This document shows positions 8,609-17,418 of a DNA stretch of 34,642 nt, in pieces. The stretch lies in NCBI GenBank assembly GCA_003169975.1, contig PNAA01000015.1:17904-52545 (forward strand). Reading direction: 5' to 3'. This DNA comes from Spartobacteria bacterium (GTDB lineage Bacteria > Verrucomicrobiota > Verrucomicrobiia > Chthoniobacterales > UBA10450). Position numbers and translations under genes: made by a program. The notes below the pieces were generated by a model. The model saw only the letters and a program-made list of their open reading frames with translations. It had not been told where the DNA came from and did no database searches. The stretch's first letter is position 1. Each line of letters starts with the position of its first letter.

Positions 8609-9913
8609 GTGCAGAATACCGCAGCGCTGCCAGCGCAACGGCCGGTTGTTCGACCTCGCTCCAAGGGAGGTCGCTTTCGGCGCTTCTTCGCGATCCTTGG
8701 ACCGGGCTTGATCACCGGTGCGGCGGATGATGATCCGTCATCCGTCGGCACCTACGCGGTAGTGGGCGCGCAGCTCGGCACTTCGGTCCTGTGGACTGCG
8801 TGCGTCACCTGGCCGCTCATCGCTGCCATCCAAATGGTCTGCGCGCGCATCGGCATGGTGACAGGCCGGGGACTGGCCCGCGCCCTGGGAGAAAAGTTTC
8901 CGCGCCCCCTCGTGGCCGCGATCGCGCTCGCCTTGCTCATCGCGAACACGATCACCGTCGGCGCCGATCTCTCCGCCATGGCGGATGCGGGCGAGATGCT
9001 CACCGGCCTGAATTCGCACTATTTCGTCGTCTTCTTTGGCGTCACCATCGGGCTGGGCACCGTGGTCTTTCGCTACCGCCAGATCGCGAATCTTTTGAAA
9101 TGGTTTGCCTTCAGTTTGTTTTCCTACGGGCTGGCGGCCTTCGTCATTCATGCGGACTGGAGCACGATTTTGCGGGATACGTTTCAGCCCACATGGCCGT
9201 CGGGGCATGCCGCCTGGGCCGGTCTGGTGGCCATCCTTGGAGCCACCGTCAGCCCTTATCTGTTCTTCTGGCAGGCCTCGCTCGAGCAGGAAGAAAGGCG
9301 CGATCTCGGCCCCGCCCTGCACTCCGATGCACCCGTGGCCAAGGCGAAACGATTGAGCGACCGCCGGCTCGATGTCGCGTTCGGGACCTTCTGCTCAAAT
9401 CTCGCGATGTACTTTATTATCCTGACGACCGCGATGACGCTGCATCGTCATGGCATCACCGATATCGATACCACGCGTGATGCGGCGGCCGCTCTCGAAC
9501 CGCTCGCCGGCCCCTTGGCGATGATGTTTTTTACCATCGGAATTGTTGGTGTCGGTTTGGTGGCGATTCCGACCTTGCTCACTTCCTCCGCCTACGCGCT
9601 GGCCGAAACCTTCCGCTGGAAGGATGGGCTGCACCGGGGGTTCCACGCCGCGCGTCCCTTTTATAGCGTGATCATTTTCTCGTGCCTCGTCGGCATCGGG
9701 CTCGATTTCACCGACACCAGTCCGATGAAGGCGCTCTACTGGGCAGCCGTCATCAGCGGGCTCATCGCGCCCTTTCTCCTCCTCGGCATTCTGCTCGTCG
9801 CCTCGGATCGGAAAATCATGCGGGGAGAACCAAGCCCTCTGCTCGCGCGGGTGGTGGTAGGAGTGACCGCAGTCGTCATGTTCGGTGCCGCGATCGGCAT
9901 GTTCGTTTTTTGA
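8609..9913 (+). CDS. NRAMP-family divalent metal transporter
   Basis: This 434-residue integral membrane protein has about 11 hydrophobic helices. The first begins FAILGPGLITGAADDDPSSV, equivalent to the DPGN metal-binding helix of NRAMP proteins, but reading DPSS. Helix 6 has SPYLFFWQ where canonical Mn/Fe transporters have a Met-Pro-His motif. It therefore belongs to an NRAMP-related branch whose substrate cannot be assigned with confidence; Mn2+, Fe2+ or Mg2+ are possible. The start is GTG at 8609; a purine-rich GGGAGGGAGG lies about 20 bases upstream, rather far for a ribosome site. A remnant of a related gene (N-terminus only) lies at 26951-27106. Confidence 0.9.
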   Translation: MQNTAALPAQRPVVRPRSKGGRFRRFFAILGPGLITGAADDDPSSVGTYAVVGAQLGTSVLWTACVTWPLIAAIQMVCARIGMVTGRGLARALGEKFPRPLVAAIALALLIANTITVGADLSAMADAGEMLTGLNSHYFVVFFGVTIGLGTVVFRYRQIANLLKWFAFSLFSYGLAAFVIHADWSTILRDTFQPTWPSGHAAWAGLVAILGATVSPYLFFWQASLEQEERRDLGPALHSDAPVAKAKRLSDRRLDVAFGTFCSNLAMYFIILTTAMTLHRHGITDIDTTRDAAAALEPLAGPLAMMFFTIGIVGVGLVAIPTLLTSSAYALAETFRWKDGLHRGFHAARPFYSVIIFSCLVGIGLDFTDTSPMKALYWAAVISGLIAPFLLLGILLVASDRKIMRGEPSPLLARVVVGVTAVVMFGAAIGMFVF

Positions 9914-9926
9914 CCGCGCGCAGGTG

Positions 9927-9963
9927 ATCTTGGCCTAACGAACGCGGAGAAGCGGCGGGCGAC
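9927..9963 (+). repeat. Non-coding stretch matching the polB 5' region
   Basis: About 32 of 36 bases match polB positions 15031-15070, and the matching peptide DLGLTNAEK would be identical. It lies in the 284-bp gap (9914-10197) between the NRAMP-type gene and the dockerin protein. The match is centred on the GCCTAACG motif, extended to TTGGCCTAACGAACGC. It may be a relic of polB sequence or a long-form copy of that motif. The rest of the gap contains a second GCCTAACG (10016-10023) and an A/T-rich stretch before the next start; no clear promoter was recognised. Confidence 0.6.
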
Positions 9964-10197
9964 CCCGGGGAATTAATTCAGGTCGAGGACCAGCGTCAGT
10001 GCGGGATTTTCCGTGGCCTAACGGGGCCCGTCGCTTTGGGAGGTTAAAAAACTGCCGTCCCTATGATTCCAATTTCCAGCACGTTAAGGTTGGCGATCAA
10101 TCCAGAATCCGGCTCCGCAAAAATAAATTGAGAATAAGCGTGACAATCCTCGCGGCCAAGACAACTCTCTCGCGCCGGAAAAATTCCGCTCACATAC

Positions 10198-13100
10198 ATG
10201 AAGAAAAAAAACTCGACTCAATCCGCCTTCTTTAATCCACGCGCCCTCCTCGGGTTGGCGTTGTGCTTATTGGGCGTCGCTTTAGCGTTCTTTGCCTTTA
10301 ACGGAGCCACCAGCTCCTCGGTGCAAGCCCAGGGCATTTCGAAACCGAACACCGCCAACGCCGACCGCAACCTCTCCGCTCCGGCTCCCCACGATCTGCG
10401 GCCGGTTTCGCCGATTCGCACCCGCCCGCTACGCGAGATAACGCCGATCCGTCCGGAAATGGCGCCCGGTCATGATCACGCGGAACCGATGCAGCCCCCA
10501 CCGCCGACTCAAGGAGCCGGCCCGGATACAGCGCGGCAGACGACGTTGGGCCGTGTCAAATCGGCGCCGATCGCAACGGGCCTGAGTTTCGATGGTGTCG
10601 GGATGGGAGTTGCCGGATTCGTCCCCGCGAGCAATCCACCCGACGTGGAGGGCAAGGTAGGCGCGACCCAGTACGTGCAGTGGAACAACACCAGCTTCGC
10701 CGTCTTCGACAAGGCGTCGGGTGCGCTGCTCTATGGACCCGCTGCCGGCAATACGCTTTTCCAGTCTCTCGGAGGCGTTTGCGCCTCGCATAACGACGGC
10801 GATCCGGTGGTTTCTTATGATATTCTTTCGGGTCGCTGGATCCTCTCCCAGTTTGTCGTCAACGGCCCGGCGGGCAGCTTCTCGCATCAGTGTGTGGCTG
10901 TCTCGGTGACGGGGGACGCGACGGGCGCATACTATACCTATGACTTCCTGACCGACGCCGCGAATTTTGTCGATTATCCCCACATGGCTGTCTGGCCAGA
11001 CGGCTATTACATGTCGGGCCACGTCTTCAATTCGGCTGGCACCGCCCTCGTCGCTTCGCGCGTTTACGTCTTCGAACGGGCGGCGATGATCCTCGGTCAG
11101 TCGGCGCGCATGCAGAGCGCAAATCTCACCACCTACGGAGGCAGCTTTCAGTACGGTTTCCTGCCGGCGGATCTCGATGGCTTGACGCCGCCGCCAGTGG
11201 GCGAGGCAGAGTTCGTTCTCGGACCGCACCCCACCACCCTGTCGTTGACTGCTTCGACTCGCGTCGCGGTGATGTGGGGGGCCATCCCGTCGATCACGCT
11301 GACCGAAACGACCCTCACGAACACGACCTATTCAACCGCGTCCTGCGTAAGTAGCGGCCGCGCCTGTGTTCCGCAATCTGGCCAGGCCAATACTGCCGGC
11401 CTCGATAACATCAAGAGCCATTTCATGTATCGCCTGACTTATCGCAACAACGGCACTCAGGCTTCTCCCCAGGAATCCCTCACGGTTAGCATCCCTGTAA
11501 AAGGCTCAACCACCCACGATGCCATCCGCTGGTATGAATTCCGAAACAGCGGCAACTCGACCGCCACGCCGACGATCTTTCAGCAGTCCACCTACGATCC
11601 CGATACTGACTTCCGCTGGCTGGGCTCCACGGCTATGGACAAGGACGGGAACATTGCGCTTGGTTTCAGTAAGTCGAGTGCAACAACGTTTCCATCCATC
11701 TGGGTCACTGGCCGGTTAGCCACTGACACGATCAATACCATGGGTGCGGAAGTGCTGATGCAGGCTGGCTCTGGTTCCCAGACTGCTACTGGCGTCAACC
11801 GGTGGGGTGATTACAGCTCGATGACCCTTGATCCAGTCGACCAGTGTACTTTCTACTACACGAATGAGTATTTGCAGACGACCGGTGCTTTCAACTGGTC
11901 GGTGCGCATTGCTTCTTATCACTTCCCATCTTGTACCAGCGCTCCGGCCTGGGGAACGCTCACGGGCACGATCACCTCGGCGGCAACCGGTGCTCCGATT
12001 TCCGGCGTTGTGGTATCGCTCGATAACGGCTTTGCCGCGGCCACCAATGGCTCCGGCGTTTACTCGATCCTCGTTCCTGCCGGTGGTTACACGGCGGTGG
12101 CGGCAGATGCGACGCGCAACTGCACGGTGGCGTCGCCAGCCTCCGTCCCGGTGAGCGTCAACGTCGGCGCCAGCACGACCCAAGACTTCACGATGGCGGG
12201 CAACTCGAAGCTCGAGGCCAACGGCTTCACGGTCGACGACTCAGTCACTGGGAACGGCAACGGCATCGTCAACCTGAATGAGTGTTTCAAGGTGAACGCC
12301 AACGTGAAGAACAACGGTTGCGCCACCGAGACTGCAATTTCCGCAACTCTCACGACCTCAACCTCAGGCGTGACGGTGGTCAATGGCAGCAGCACTTATC
12401 CCGACTTGGTGATCGACGCGAGCGGCAACAATAGCACTCCGTTCCAACTCGTGACCTCGAACAGTTTTGCCTGCGGCACGCCCATTGCCCTATCGCTCAA
12501 TCTGACCTATGCGAGCGGATCGAAGACGGTCACATATACTGTGCCGACCTGCGGAGGAGGAGCCGATCAGACGATTCCTGCCAGCTCGGTCACCACCAGC
12601 GATCCGTCCCAGCCGGACCGCCTGGGACGCACCGGCATTGCGAGCACATGCGCTGGCAAGGCTTGCCCTGGCCCGATCAACACAGCCGGGAGTCGCAACT
12701 ATAAGACGTTTACCTTCACTAACGCGAGTGCTGCGCCAAGGTGCTTTACCGCTACAATCAACGCGGCCTTAGGCGGCGGGGGTGACATCATCGGCGCCGC
12801 GTATCAGACCATCTATACTCCGCCGATCGCTCAGGGCGACCCGCAGGGAAATCTGTGCCTGAATTACCTCGGCGACACTGGAATCTCCGGCTTGGGAACT
12901 ACGGTGGGCTCCGGCGCCTTCTCGTTTACCGCGGCGGCACAGTCGAACTTCGTAATTGTGGTTAGCACGGCCACTGGCTCGACTAACTCCTCAGTCTTCA
13001 CTGGCACCATCTCGGGCTTCGTCGATCAGACCCCCGGCCCGGGTCCATGTCCGGCCGCCCCGGTCGTGATGTCGGCCGTTTCTCGCCTGACCAGCCCGGC

Positions 13101-13560
13101 GGGGACATTTGATGTCAATCTCCCGCTCACCACCCCCTTGGGAGTGGAAGATCGAAACGGCGGCGGCAATTATTCCATCGTGTTTACCTTCGATAGCCCA
13201 GTCCAAAGTGGCAGTGCCAGCTTCACGGGCACCGGAGCCGCCGGGACACCGACCTTTGCCGGCAACCAAATGACTGTGCCACTGACGGGCGTAACCGATG
13301 TGCAAACTGCGACTGTGATGGTCTCAAACGTCACGGGAACTAATGGCGGAATCCTTAGCTCGGGATCGGTCAACGTCGGGTTCCTGATCGGCGACACCAC
13401 GGGCGACGGTGCGGTCAACGCCGGCGACATCGGCCAGACGAAATCCCAATCGGGCATGCCGGTTACCAATTCCAACTTCCGCGAAGACGTGACCAACGAT
13501 GGCACGATCAACGCCGGTGATATCGGGCTCGTTAAGTCAAAATCGGGGAACGGCCTGTAA
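10198..13560 (+). CDS. Large exported protein with dockerin-like C-terminus
   Basis: This 1120-residue secreted protein has a signal/anchor at about 14-45 (LLGLALCLLGVALAFFAF, then VQAQ). The N-terminal half (about 130-580) has short beta-rich motifs such as VGATQYVQWNNTSFAVFD and DPVVSYDILSGRWILSQF, suggesting a propeller-like fold; no catalytic family was recognised. Residues about 585-645 look like a carboxypeptidase-regulatory Ig-like domain (GTLTGTITSAATGAPISGVV). The far C-terminus carries two calcium-binding loops of dockerin type I: DTTGDGAVNAGDIG and DVTNDGTINAGDIG. Dockerins outside cellulosomes are common in environmental bacteria and may anchor surface proteins; that role is inferred. 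The start is ATG at 10198. A strong hairpin follows the stop by 20 bp. Confidence 0.85.
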   Translation: MKKKNSTQSAFFNPRALLGLALCLLGVALAFFAFNGATSSSVQAQGISKPNTANADRNLSAPAPHDLRPVSPIRTRPLREITPIRPEMAPGHDHAEPMQPPPPTQGAGPDTARQTTLGRVKSAPIATGLSFDGVGMGVAGFVPASNPPDVEGKVGATQYVQWNNTSFAVFDKASGALLYGPAAGNTLFQSLGGVCASHNDGDPVVSYDILSGRWILSQFVVNGPAGSFSHQCVAVSVTGDATGAYYTYDFLTDAANFVDYPHMAVWPDGYYMSGHVFNSAGTALVASRVYVFERAAMILGQSARMQSANLTTYGGSFQYGFLPADLDGLTPPPVGEAEFVLGPHPTTLSLTASTRVAVMWGAIPSITLTETTLTNTTYSTASCVSSGRACVPQSGQANTAGLDNIKSHFMYRLTYRNNGTQASPQESLTVSIPVKGSTTHDAIRWYEFRNSGNSTATPTIFQQSTYDPDTDFRWLGSTAMDKDGNIALGFSKSSATTFPSIWVTGRLATDTINTMGAEVLMQAGSGSQTATGVNRWGDYSSMTLDPVDQCTFYYTNEYLQTTGAFNWSVRIASYHFPSCTSAPAWGTLTGTITSAATGAPISGVVVSLDNGFAAATNGSGVYSILVPAGGYTAVAADATRNCTVASPASVPVSVNVGASTTQDFTMAGNSKLEANGFTVDDSVTGNGNGIVNLNECFKVNANVKNNGCATETAISATLTTSTSGVTVVNGSSTYPDLVIDASGNNSTPFQLVTSNSFACGTPIALSLNLTYASGSKTVTYTVPTCGGGADQTIPASSVTTSDPSQPDRLGRTGIASTCAGKACPGPINTAGSRNYKTFTFTNASAAPRCFTATINAALGGGGDIIGAAYQTIYTPPIAQGDPQGNLCLNYLGDTGISGLGTTVGSGAFSFTAAAQSNFVIVVSTATGSTNSSVFTGTISGFVDQTPGPGPCPAAPVVMSAVSRLTSPAGTFDVNLPLTTPLGVEDRNGGGNYSIVFTFDSPVQSGSASFTGTGAAGTPTFAGNQMTVPLTGVTDVQTATVMVSNVTGTNGGILSSGSVNVGFLIGDTTGDGAVNAGDIGQTKSQSGMPVTNSNFREDVTNDGTINAGDIGLVKSKSGNGL

Positions 13561-13579
13561 CCAGAGGCAATCTGCGCTT

Positions 13580-13630
13580 GGCCGCCGGAAGGACTTCTTG
13601 ACGCTAAGTCGAAAGTCCTCTCCGGCGGCC
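13580..13630 (+). terminator. Strong hairpin after the dockerin gene
   Basis: GGCCGCCGGAAGGACTT (13580-13596) pairs with AAGTCCTCTCCGGCGGCC (13613-13630), giving 17 pairs with one bulged base and a 16-base loop. It starts 20 bases after the stop codon, which suggests transcript termination or 3'-end protection. No T-run follows, so intrinsic termination of the classical type is not certain. Confidence 0.6.
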
Positions 13631-13728
13631 GAATGCGCGTTCCTCCGGCGCGGGAGACGCTGCTCGCCGGGCTCGGCCCGTGACGGCCGCGGCTTTGGTC
13701 ACTGGCGGGCGGCCGTTAGGCGAACGAT

Positions 13729-14133
13729 ATGTTTCGCATGAACAATCGATTTTGCCGCCACTTGAGTTGGGTTTGCTGGGTTTTCGTGAGTCTTTTCTTC
13801 GTGTTCGCCATGGCAGAAACAACGTTTGCCGACGGGAGCGGAATCGCAGGCGTTATCTCCGTCTCACCAAGTCGTCCGGGACCGCAGCGAGTAGACGCTC
13901 CCAGTAAGGCGCCCGTGGCCAAAACCGCCTTTGTTGTGATGAAAGGTGAGGAGAAGGTGGCCTCCTTTATAACTGATGCAGAGGGCCACTTTCAGGTTTC
14001 CCTGCCGCCCGGCCACTATCTTATTCGCCGGGAAGACCCGGGAGCCGCGATTGGGCACTGGCGCTTCGAAGTCGACGTCGCGGCCGGCAAAATGTCCACG
14101 GTCGATTGGACCGGCGATAGCGGCATGCGGTGA
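13729..14133 (+). CDS. Small secreted protein with beta-sandwich-like core
   Basis: This 134-residue protein has an N-terminal signal peptide (hydrophobic WVCWVFVSLFFVFAMA, cleavage probably after TFA). The mature part begins GIAGVISVSPSRPG and continues VASFITDAEGHFQVSLPPGH, YLIRREDPG. That order (G-x-I/V strand, then 'T-D-x-x-G-x-F-x-V-x-L-P-P-G-x-Y') is typical of the carboxypeptidase-regulatory/transthyretin-like fold found as add-on domains of exported proteins. No enzymatic residues are visible. The start may be ATG 13729 or ATG 13738. A CGTTAGGC motif lies just upstream (13714-13721). It is followed 9 bp later by a lipoprotein gene, so the two may be cotranscribed. Confidence 0.75.
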   Translation: MFRMNNRFCRHLSWVCWVFVSLFFVFAMAETTFADGSGIAGVISVSPSRPGPQRVDAPSKAPVAKTAFVVMKGEEKVASFITDAEGHFQVSLPPGHYLIRREDPGAAIGHWRFEVDVAAGKMSTVDWTGDSGMR

Positions 14134-14142
14134 CCAGCGGCC

Positions 14143-14748
14143 TTGCCCATAGGAGTGAGATCACACCCGGTGAGGATTCTTCGCATCACTCTTATCGCGG
14201 TCGTTGGCCTCCTTGCGGCATCTTGTTCCAAAAAATCCGCGGCCGACGCCGACCAAAAGCCGAAAAACGCGAGCGAAACACCACGGCAGAACTTGGCAGA
14301 GGGCGCCTCCGAATCAGAAAATGAGCCCAGAAAATCACCTGGCGAAGCGGAGGCTGCGCCCGACCCCGAAGAAATCGGTGAAGACTGTGTCGCTTTTCTG
14401 CGGGCGACAAAAGCGGTTCCTGCCAACCGCGAAAACACCAACTGTCCTCAATGTCCGGGGAACGATGCTTCGGTCGAGGTTCTGAAGTTCAACGATCTTA
14501 AGATCAATCGAGTCACTTTTTCGGAATCGACCTGTGAAGTAGACGTCAGCATAGACGCGCAGTTCAACCCGAGTCCGGGCGGAAACATTGTCGGAGGCCT
14601 CATCGCCTGGATCTCGCCCGAACAAAGGGAGCAGTACTCGCACGGGAAAGCGCCAACCGGCCGCCAGGTCTACAAGGTGAAAGTCATCTATAGACGCGCC
14701 GGTGGTGGCTGGCGGGCCGTTGAATTCGATCGCGCCGATCGAGATTAG
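14143..14748 (+). CDS. Probable lipoprotein with paired cysteines
   Basis: The longest frame opens with TTG at 14143 (201 residues). GTG at 14170 gives a cleaner signal peptide (VRILRITLIAVVGLLAASC) and an AGGAG sits just upstream at 14151, so the true start is uncertain. The LAASC box suggests lipid attachment at Cys28 in the longest form. A low-complexity charged linker (about 30-80) follows, then a compact domain with a CPQC pair (TNCPQCPGND), another Cys in SESTCEVDV, and a basic end (VKVIYRRAGGGWRAVEFD). The family is unrecognised. The spacing to the preceding secreted protein is 9 bp, suggesting an operon of two exported proteins. Confidence 0.7.
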   Translation: MPIGVRSHPVRILRITLIAVVGLLAASCSKKSAADADQKPKNASETPRQNLAEGASESENEPRKSPGEAEAAPDPEEIGEDCVAFLRATKAVPANRENTNCPQCPGNDASVEVLKFNDLKINRVTFSESTCEVDVSIDAQFNPSPGGNIVGGLIAWISPEQREQYSHGKAPTGRQVYKVKVIYRRAGGGWRAVEFDRADRD

Positions 14749-14764
14749 CGCGCGCGGCCACACG

Positions 14765-14808
14765 CCCGCCTTTCCTATTGCCTCGGTAGGAAGAACGAGC
14801 ACGGCGGG
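14765..14808 (+). terminator. Weak nested hairpin after lipoprotein gene
   Basis: An outer stem CCCGCC (14765-14770)/GGCGGG (14803-14808) encloses an inner stem TTCCTA (14772-14777)/TAGGAA (14787-14792). It starts 17 bases after the stop at 14748 and before polB. There is no T-tract, so a termination role is only possible. Confidence 0.35.
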
Positions 14809-14857
14809 ACAACTCGCGTGCCTTCCCATCTGCGCGATCTGTGTAAACTAAGGACGA

Positions 14858-17161
14858 ATGCGATTCGAAGACAATAGCCTGCTCTTCGGCTTCGATCCGA
14901 CACCGCGCATCGTCGCGCTCGAGCTGGGCGACACCGGCACGATGCGGGTTTATCGGCGCGAGAAGGATGGCGCGACGGTTTGTGACACCGAGGAATTTCA
15001 TCCCTTTGTCTGGGCCGATGGCGACGTGGCCGATCTTGGCCTAACGAACGCCGAGAAACTGGCGGGCGACGCGAAATACAACTGGCTGGTCACGACCGAC
15101 AGCTGGAAGGAACTGATCGCGCTCCGCAACGGGCTGAAGAATGCGGGCCGCAATTTTTTCGCGTTGAGCGATCCGATCCAGCATTATCTCACGCACACCG
15201 GGCGGACGCTCTTCAAGCAGCTGCCGTTTGAAGAACTGAAGCGGATGCAGATCGAGGTCATCTCCTCTGTCGCGGGGATCGGCGATCCCGGAAGCGCGGC
15301 CGAGGATTCAAAAGCCGGGATCATCGATCCCGGCGACAGCGATCACCTCACGAGCATCGCCGTTTGCGATAACACCGGCTGGGAGGAACTGATCGCGGTC
15401 GATCCGCGCGCGATCGAGGAGTCCGAGCACGCGGCGATCAAACGCCTAACGAGCCTGATCAAGGAGCGCGACCCCGATGTGATCGAGGGGCACAACCTTT
15501 TCAAGTTTGACCTTCCGTTTCTCGTCGCCCGCGCGCGGAAAGCGAAGACGAAACTGGACTGGGGGAGGAGCGGCGGGTTTCTTCGCTCGCGGCCATCGCG
15601 GCTGCAGATCGCGGAAAAGACGATCGATTATCCGAAATTCACGCTCGACGGCCGGCATTTCGTCGACACGTTTCTGCTCGCGCAGTTTTACGACGTCGGG
15701 ATGCGTTCGCTCTCCGGCTTCGAGCGAAGCGATGTCGCGCAGCACTTTGGCCTAACGAACGCGGCCGACATCTCGCAATTGTCGGGCAAGGAACTGCAGC
15801 GCGCCTGGCAGGATGATCCGAGACGTTATCGCGAACGCGCCCTCTGCGCGGTGCGCGAGACGCGGGCGGTCGCTGATCTGCTCAGCCCGAGTTACTTCAT
15901 CCAGGCGCAGATTTTCCCCTACAACTATCAGGACGTGATCGTGCGCGGCAACGCCACCCGAATCAACGCGCTTTTCCTCCGCGAATATTTCCGGCAACGC
16001 CACGGCATCCCCGAGATGCCGATGGTGCGCGGTTTCGAGGGCGGTTACACCGACATCTTTTTCAGCGGCGTGGCGCGCAACGTCTGGCATTGCGACGTCG
16101 CCTCGCTCTATCCGTCGATCATGCTGCAGTTCGATTGTTTTCCGGTGAACGATCAGCTCCAGATCTTTCGCCATCTGCTCACGGACCTGCGCACCTTTCG
16201 CCTCCAGGCGAAGAGCGATATGCGCGACGCGAAGGACGCGCCGCAGCGGCGTTATTTCCACGCGCTGCAAAACACCTTCAAGATTCTGATCAACAGCTTC
16301 TACGGTTACCTCGGTTTCGCGCAGGGAAACTTCGCCGACTTCGAAGCCGCCGCCCGCGTCACGCAGATCGGGCGCGATTTGCTCAAGAAAATGATCGAAT
16401 GGCTCAAAGCGCAGGGCGCGCAGGTCATCGAAGTCGACACGGATGGCATTTATTTCGTGCCTCCTGTAGCCGCGTCCCTGCGGGACGCGTCGGGCGGTGC
16501 TGCCAACACGGACGCCGCGCACAGGGCGGCGGCCACAATTGAAAATCTGCGCGCCGGTCTGGCGAAAGAATTGCCGCCCGGAATCGAGGTCGAGTTCGAC
16601 GAGCAGTTCGACGCCATGTTCAGCTACAAGGCGAAGAACTACGCGCTCCTGACCCGCAACGGCGAGGTCGTGATCAAGGGCGGCGCGCTCAAATCGCGTG
16701 GGCTGGAGAAATTCCAGCGCGTCTTCCTTGAGGAAATGATCAAACTCCTGATGGAAGGAAAAGCGGAAGGGATCGCGCCGTTGCGCGACAAGTTCGCGCA
16801 AAAGATCCGCGACCGCGAATGGCCGATCGAGATGCTGATGAAAACCGACACTCTCCAGGATTCGCTCGAGAAATACCGGCAGAAAATCGCCGGCGGCGGC
16901 CGCAACAAGGCCGCCGTCTACGAGCTCGCCCTAACGAGCGGCCGCAATTACAAACCGGGCGACCAGATCAGCTACTACGTGAAAGCCACCCCGAAAAAAG
17001 TCGCGGCCTACGAAGCGGCCAAACTGGTGACCGATTTCGATCCGCAAAACCGCGACGAGAACATCGACTACTACGTCGCCAAGCTCGATGATCTGGTGAA
17101 GAAGTTTGCGGGCGTGACCGCCGGAGCGTCATCAGCGAAACAGGGGAGTCTGGCCCTTTAG
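14858..17161 (+). CDS. Family-B DNA polymerase, exonuclease motifs degraded
   Basis: This 767-residue polymerase has all three catalytic motifs: A at Asp413 (DVASLYPSIM), B at 475-484 (KILINSFYGYLG) and C at Asp527/Asp529 (IEVDTDGIYF). The N-terminal half is the 3'-5' exonuclease fold. Exo II is intact (GHNLFKFDLPFL, N213 and D218). Exo I reads MQIEV (130-134) without the usual Asp-x-Glu, and Exo III reads ERALCAVRET without the Tyr and Asp. Polymerisation should work; proofreading is doubtful, which would suit lesion bypass or repair. About 25 residues after motif C (about 536-560) are encoded by a palindromic insert. GCCTAACG or CCCTAACG occurs four times in the gene. The stop overlaps the toxin gene on the other strand. 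Confidence 0.9.
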   Translation: MRFEDNSLLFGFDPTPRIVALELGDTGTMRVYRREKDGATVCDTEEFHPFVWADGDVADLGLTNAEKLAGDAKYNWLVTTDSWKELIALRNGLKNAGRNFFALSDPIQHYLTHTGRTLFKQLPFEELKRMQIEVISSVAGIGDPGSAAEDSKAGIIDPGDSDHLTSIAVCDNTGWEELIAVDPRAIEESEHAAIKRLTSLIKERDPDVIEGHNLFKFDLPFLVARARKAKTKLDWGRSGGFLRSRPSRLQIAEKTIDYPKFTLDGRHFVDTFLLAQFYDVGMRSLSGFERSDVAQHFGLTNAADISQLSGKELQRAWQDDPRRYRERALCAVRETRAVADLLSPSYFIQAQIFPYNYQDVIVRGNATRINALFLREYFRQRHGIPEMPMVRGFEGGYTDIFFSGVARNVWHCDVASLYPSIMLQFDCFPVNDQLQIFRHLLTDLRTFRLQAKSDMRDAKDAPQRRYFHALQNTFKILINSFYGYLGFAQGNFADFEAAARVTQIGRDLLKKMIEWLKAQGAQVIEVDTDGIYFVPPVAASLRDASGGAANTDAAHRAAATIENLRAGLAKELPPGIEVEFDEQFDAMFSYKAKNYALLTRNGEVVIKGGALKSRGLEKFQRVFLEEMIKLLMEGKAEGIAPLRDKFAQKIRDREWPIEMLMKTDTLQDSLEKYRQKIAGGGRNKAAVYELALTSGRNYKPGDQISYYVKATPKKVAAYEAAKLVTDFDPQNRDENIDYYVAKLDDLVKKFAGVTAGASSAKQGSLAL
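16465..16537 (+). repeat. Palindromic element inserted in frame in polB
   Basis: The element is bounded by TGTAG (16465) and CCACA (16533-16537). Its left half is a perfect hairpin, CGCGTCCC-TGC-GGGACGCG; the right half has a weaker one, GCCGC...GCGGC. It adds a Ser/Ala/Asp-rich loop just after polymerase motif C without breaking the frame. Its right end coincides with the start of the segment duplicated at 17769-18399. The outline resembles the compact TGTAG...CTACA element at 28996-29059. Confidence 0.6.
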
Positions 17162-17418
17162 CGGCGATAATGGTGCCGCAGCTGGGCGATCCGGATCTCA
17201 TCGCCTGAAACGCGATAAACGATCCGGTGCTCGCTCGTGATTCGACGAGACCAATAACCCTGCAAGACGTACTTCAGCGGCTCCGGTTTGCCTATGCCGC
17301 GGTAAGGATCGCGCGTGATGTCCTTGATGAGTTGGTGGATGCGCTTCAACGTCTGCGCATCCGTATCCTGCCAATAAAAATAATCCTCCCAGGCATCAGC
17401 CGAGAAGACGAGATTCAC
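17158..17418 (-). CDS. yoeB: YoeB-family ribosome-dependent mRNA interferase toxin
   Basis: This 86-residue toxin is predicted to cleave mRNA in the ribosomal A site when freed from its antitoxin. It aligns along its whole length with E. coli YoeB: the start NLVFSADAWEDYFYWQ, the GKPEPLK loop, WSRRITSEHRIVYRV and the end LRHHY. The catalytic set is conserved at the same numbers (Glu46, Arg65, His83, Tyr84). GTG is the start codon (17416-17418), overlapping the antitoxin stop by 4 bp (GTGA), the usual order of antitoxin first. Its stop overlaps the polB stop on the opposite strand. The pair lies between polB and a duplicated polB 3' end. Confidence 0.96.
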   Translation of the reverse strand: MNLVFSADAWEDYFYWQDTDAQTLKRIHQLIKDITRDPYRGIGKPEPLKYVLQGYWSRRITSEHRIVYRVSGDEIRIAQLRHHYRR

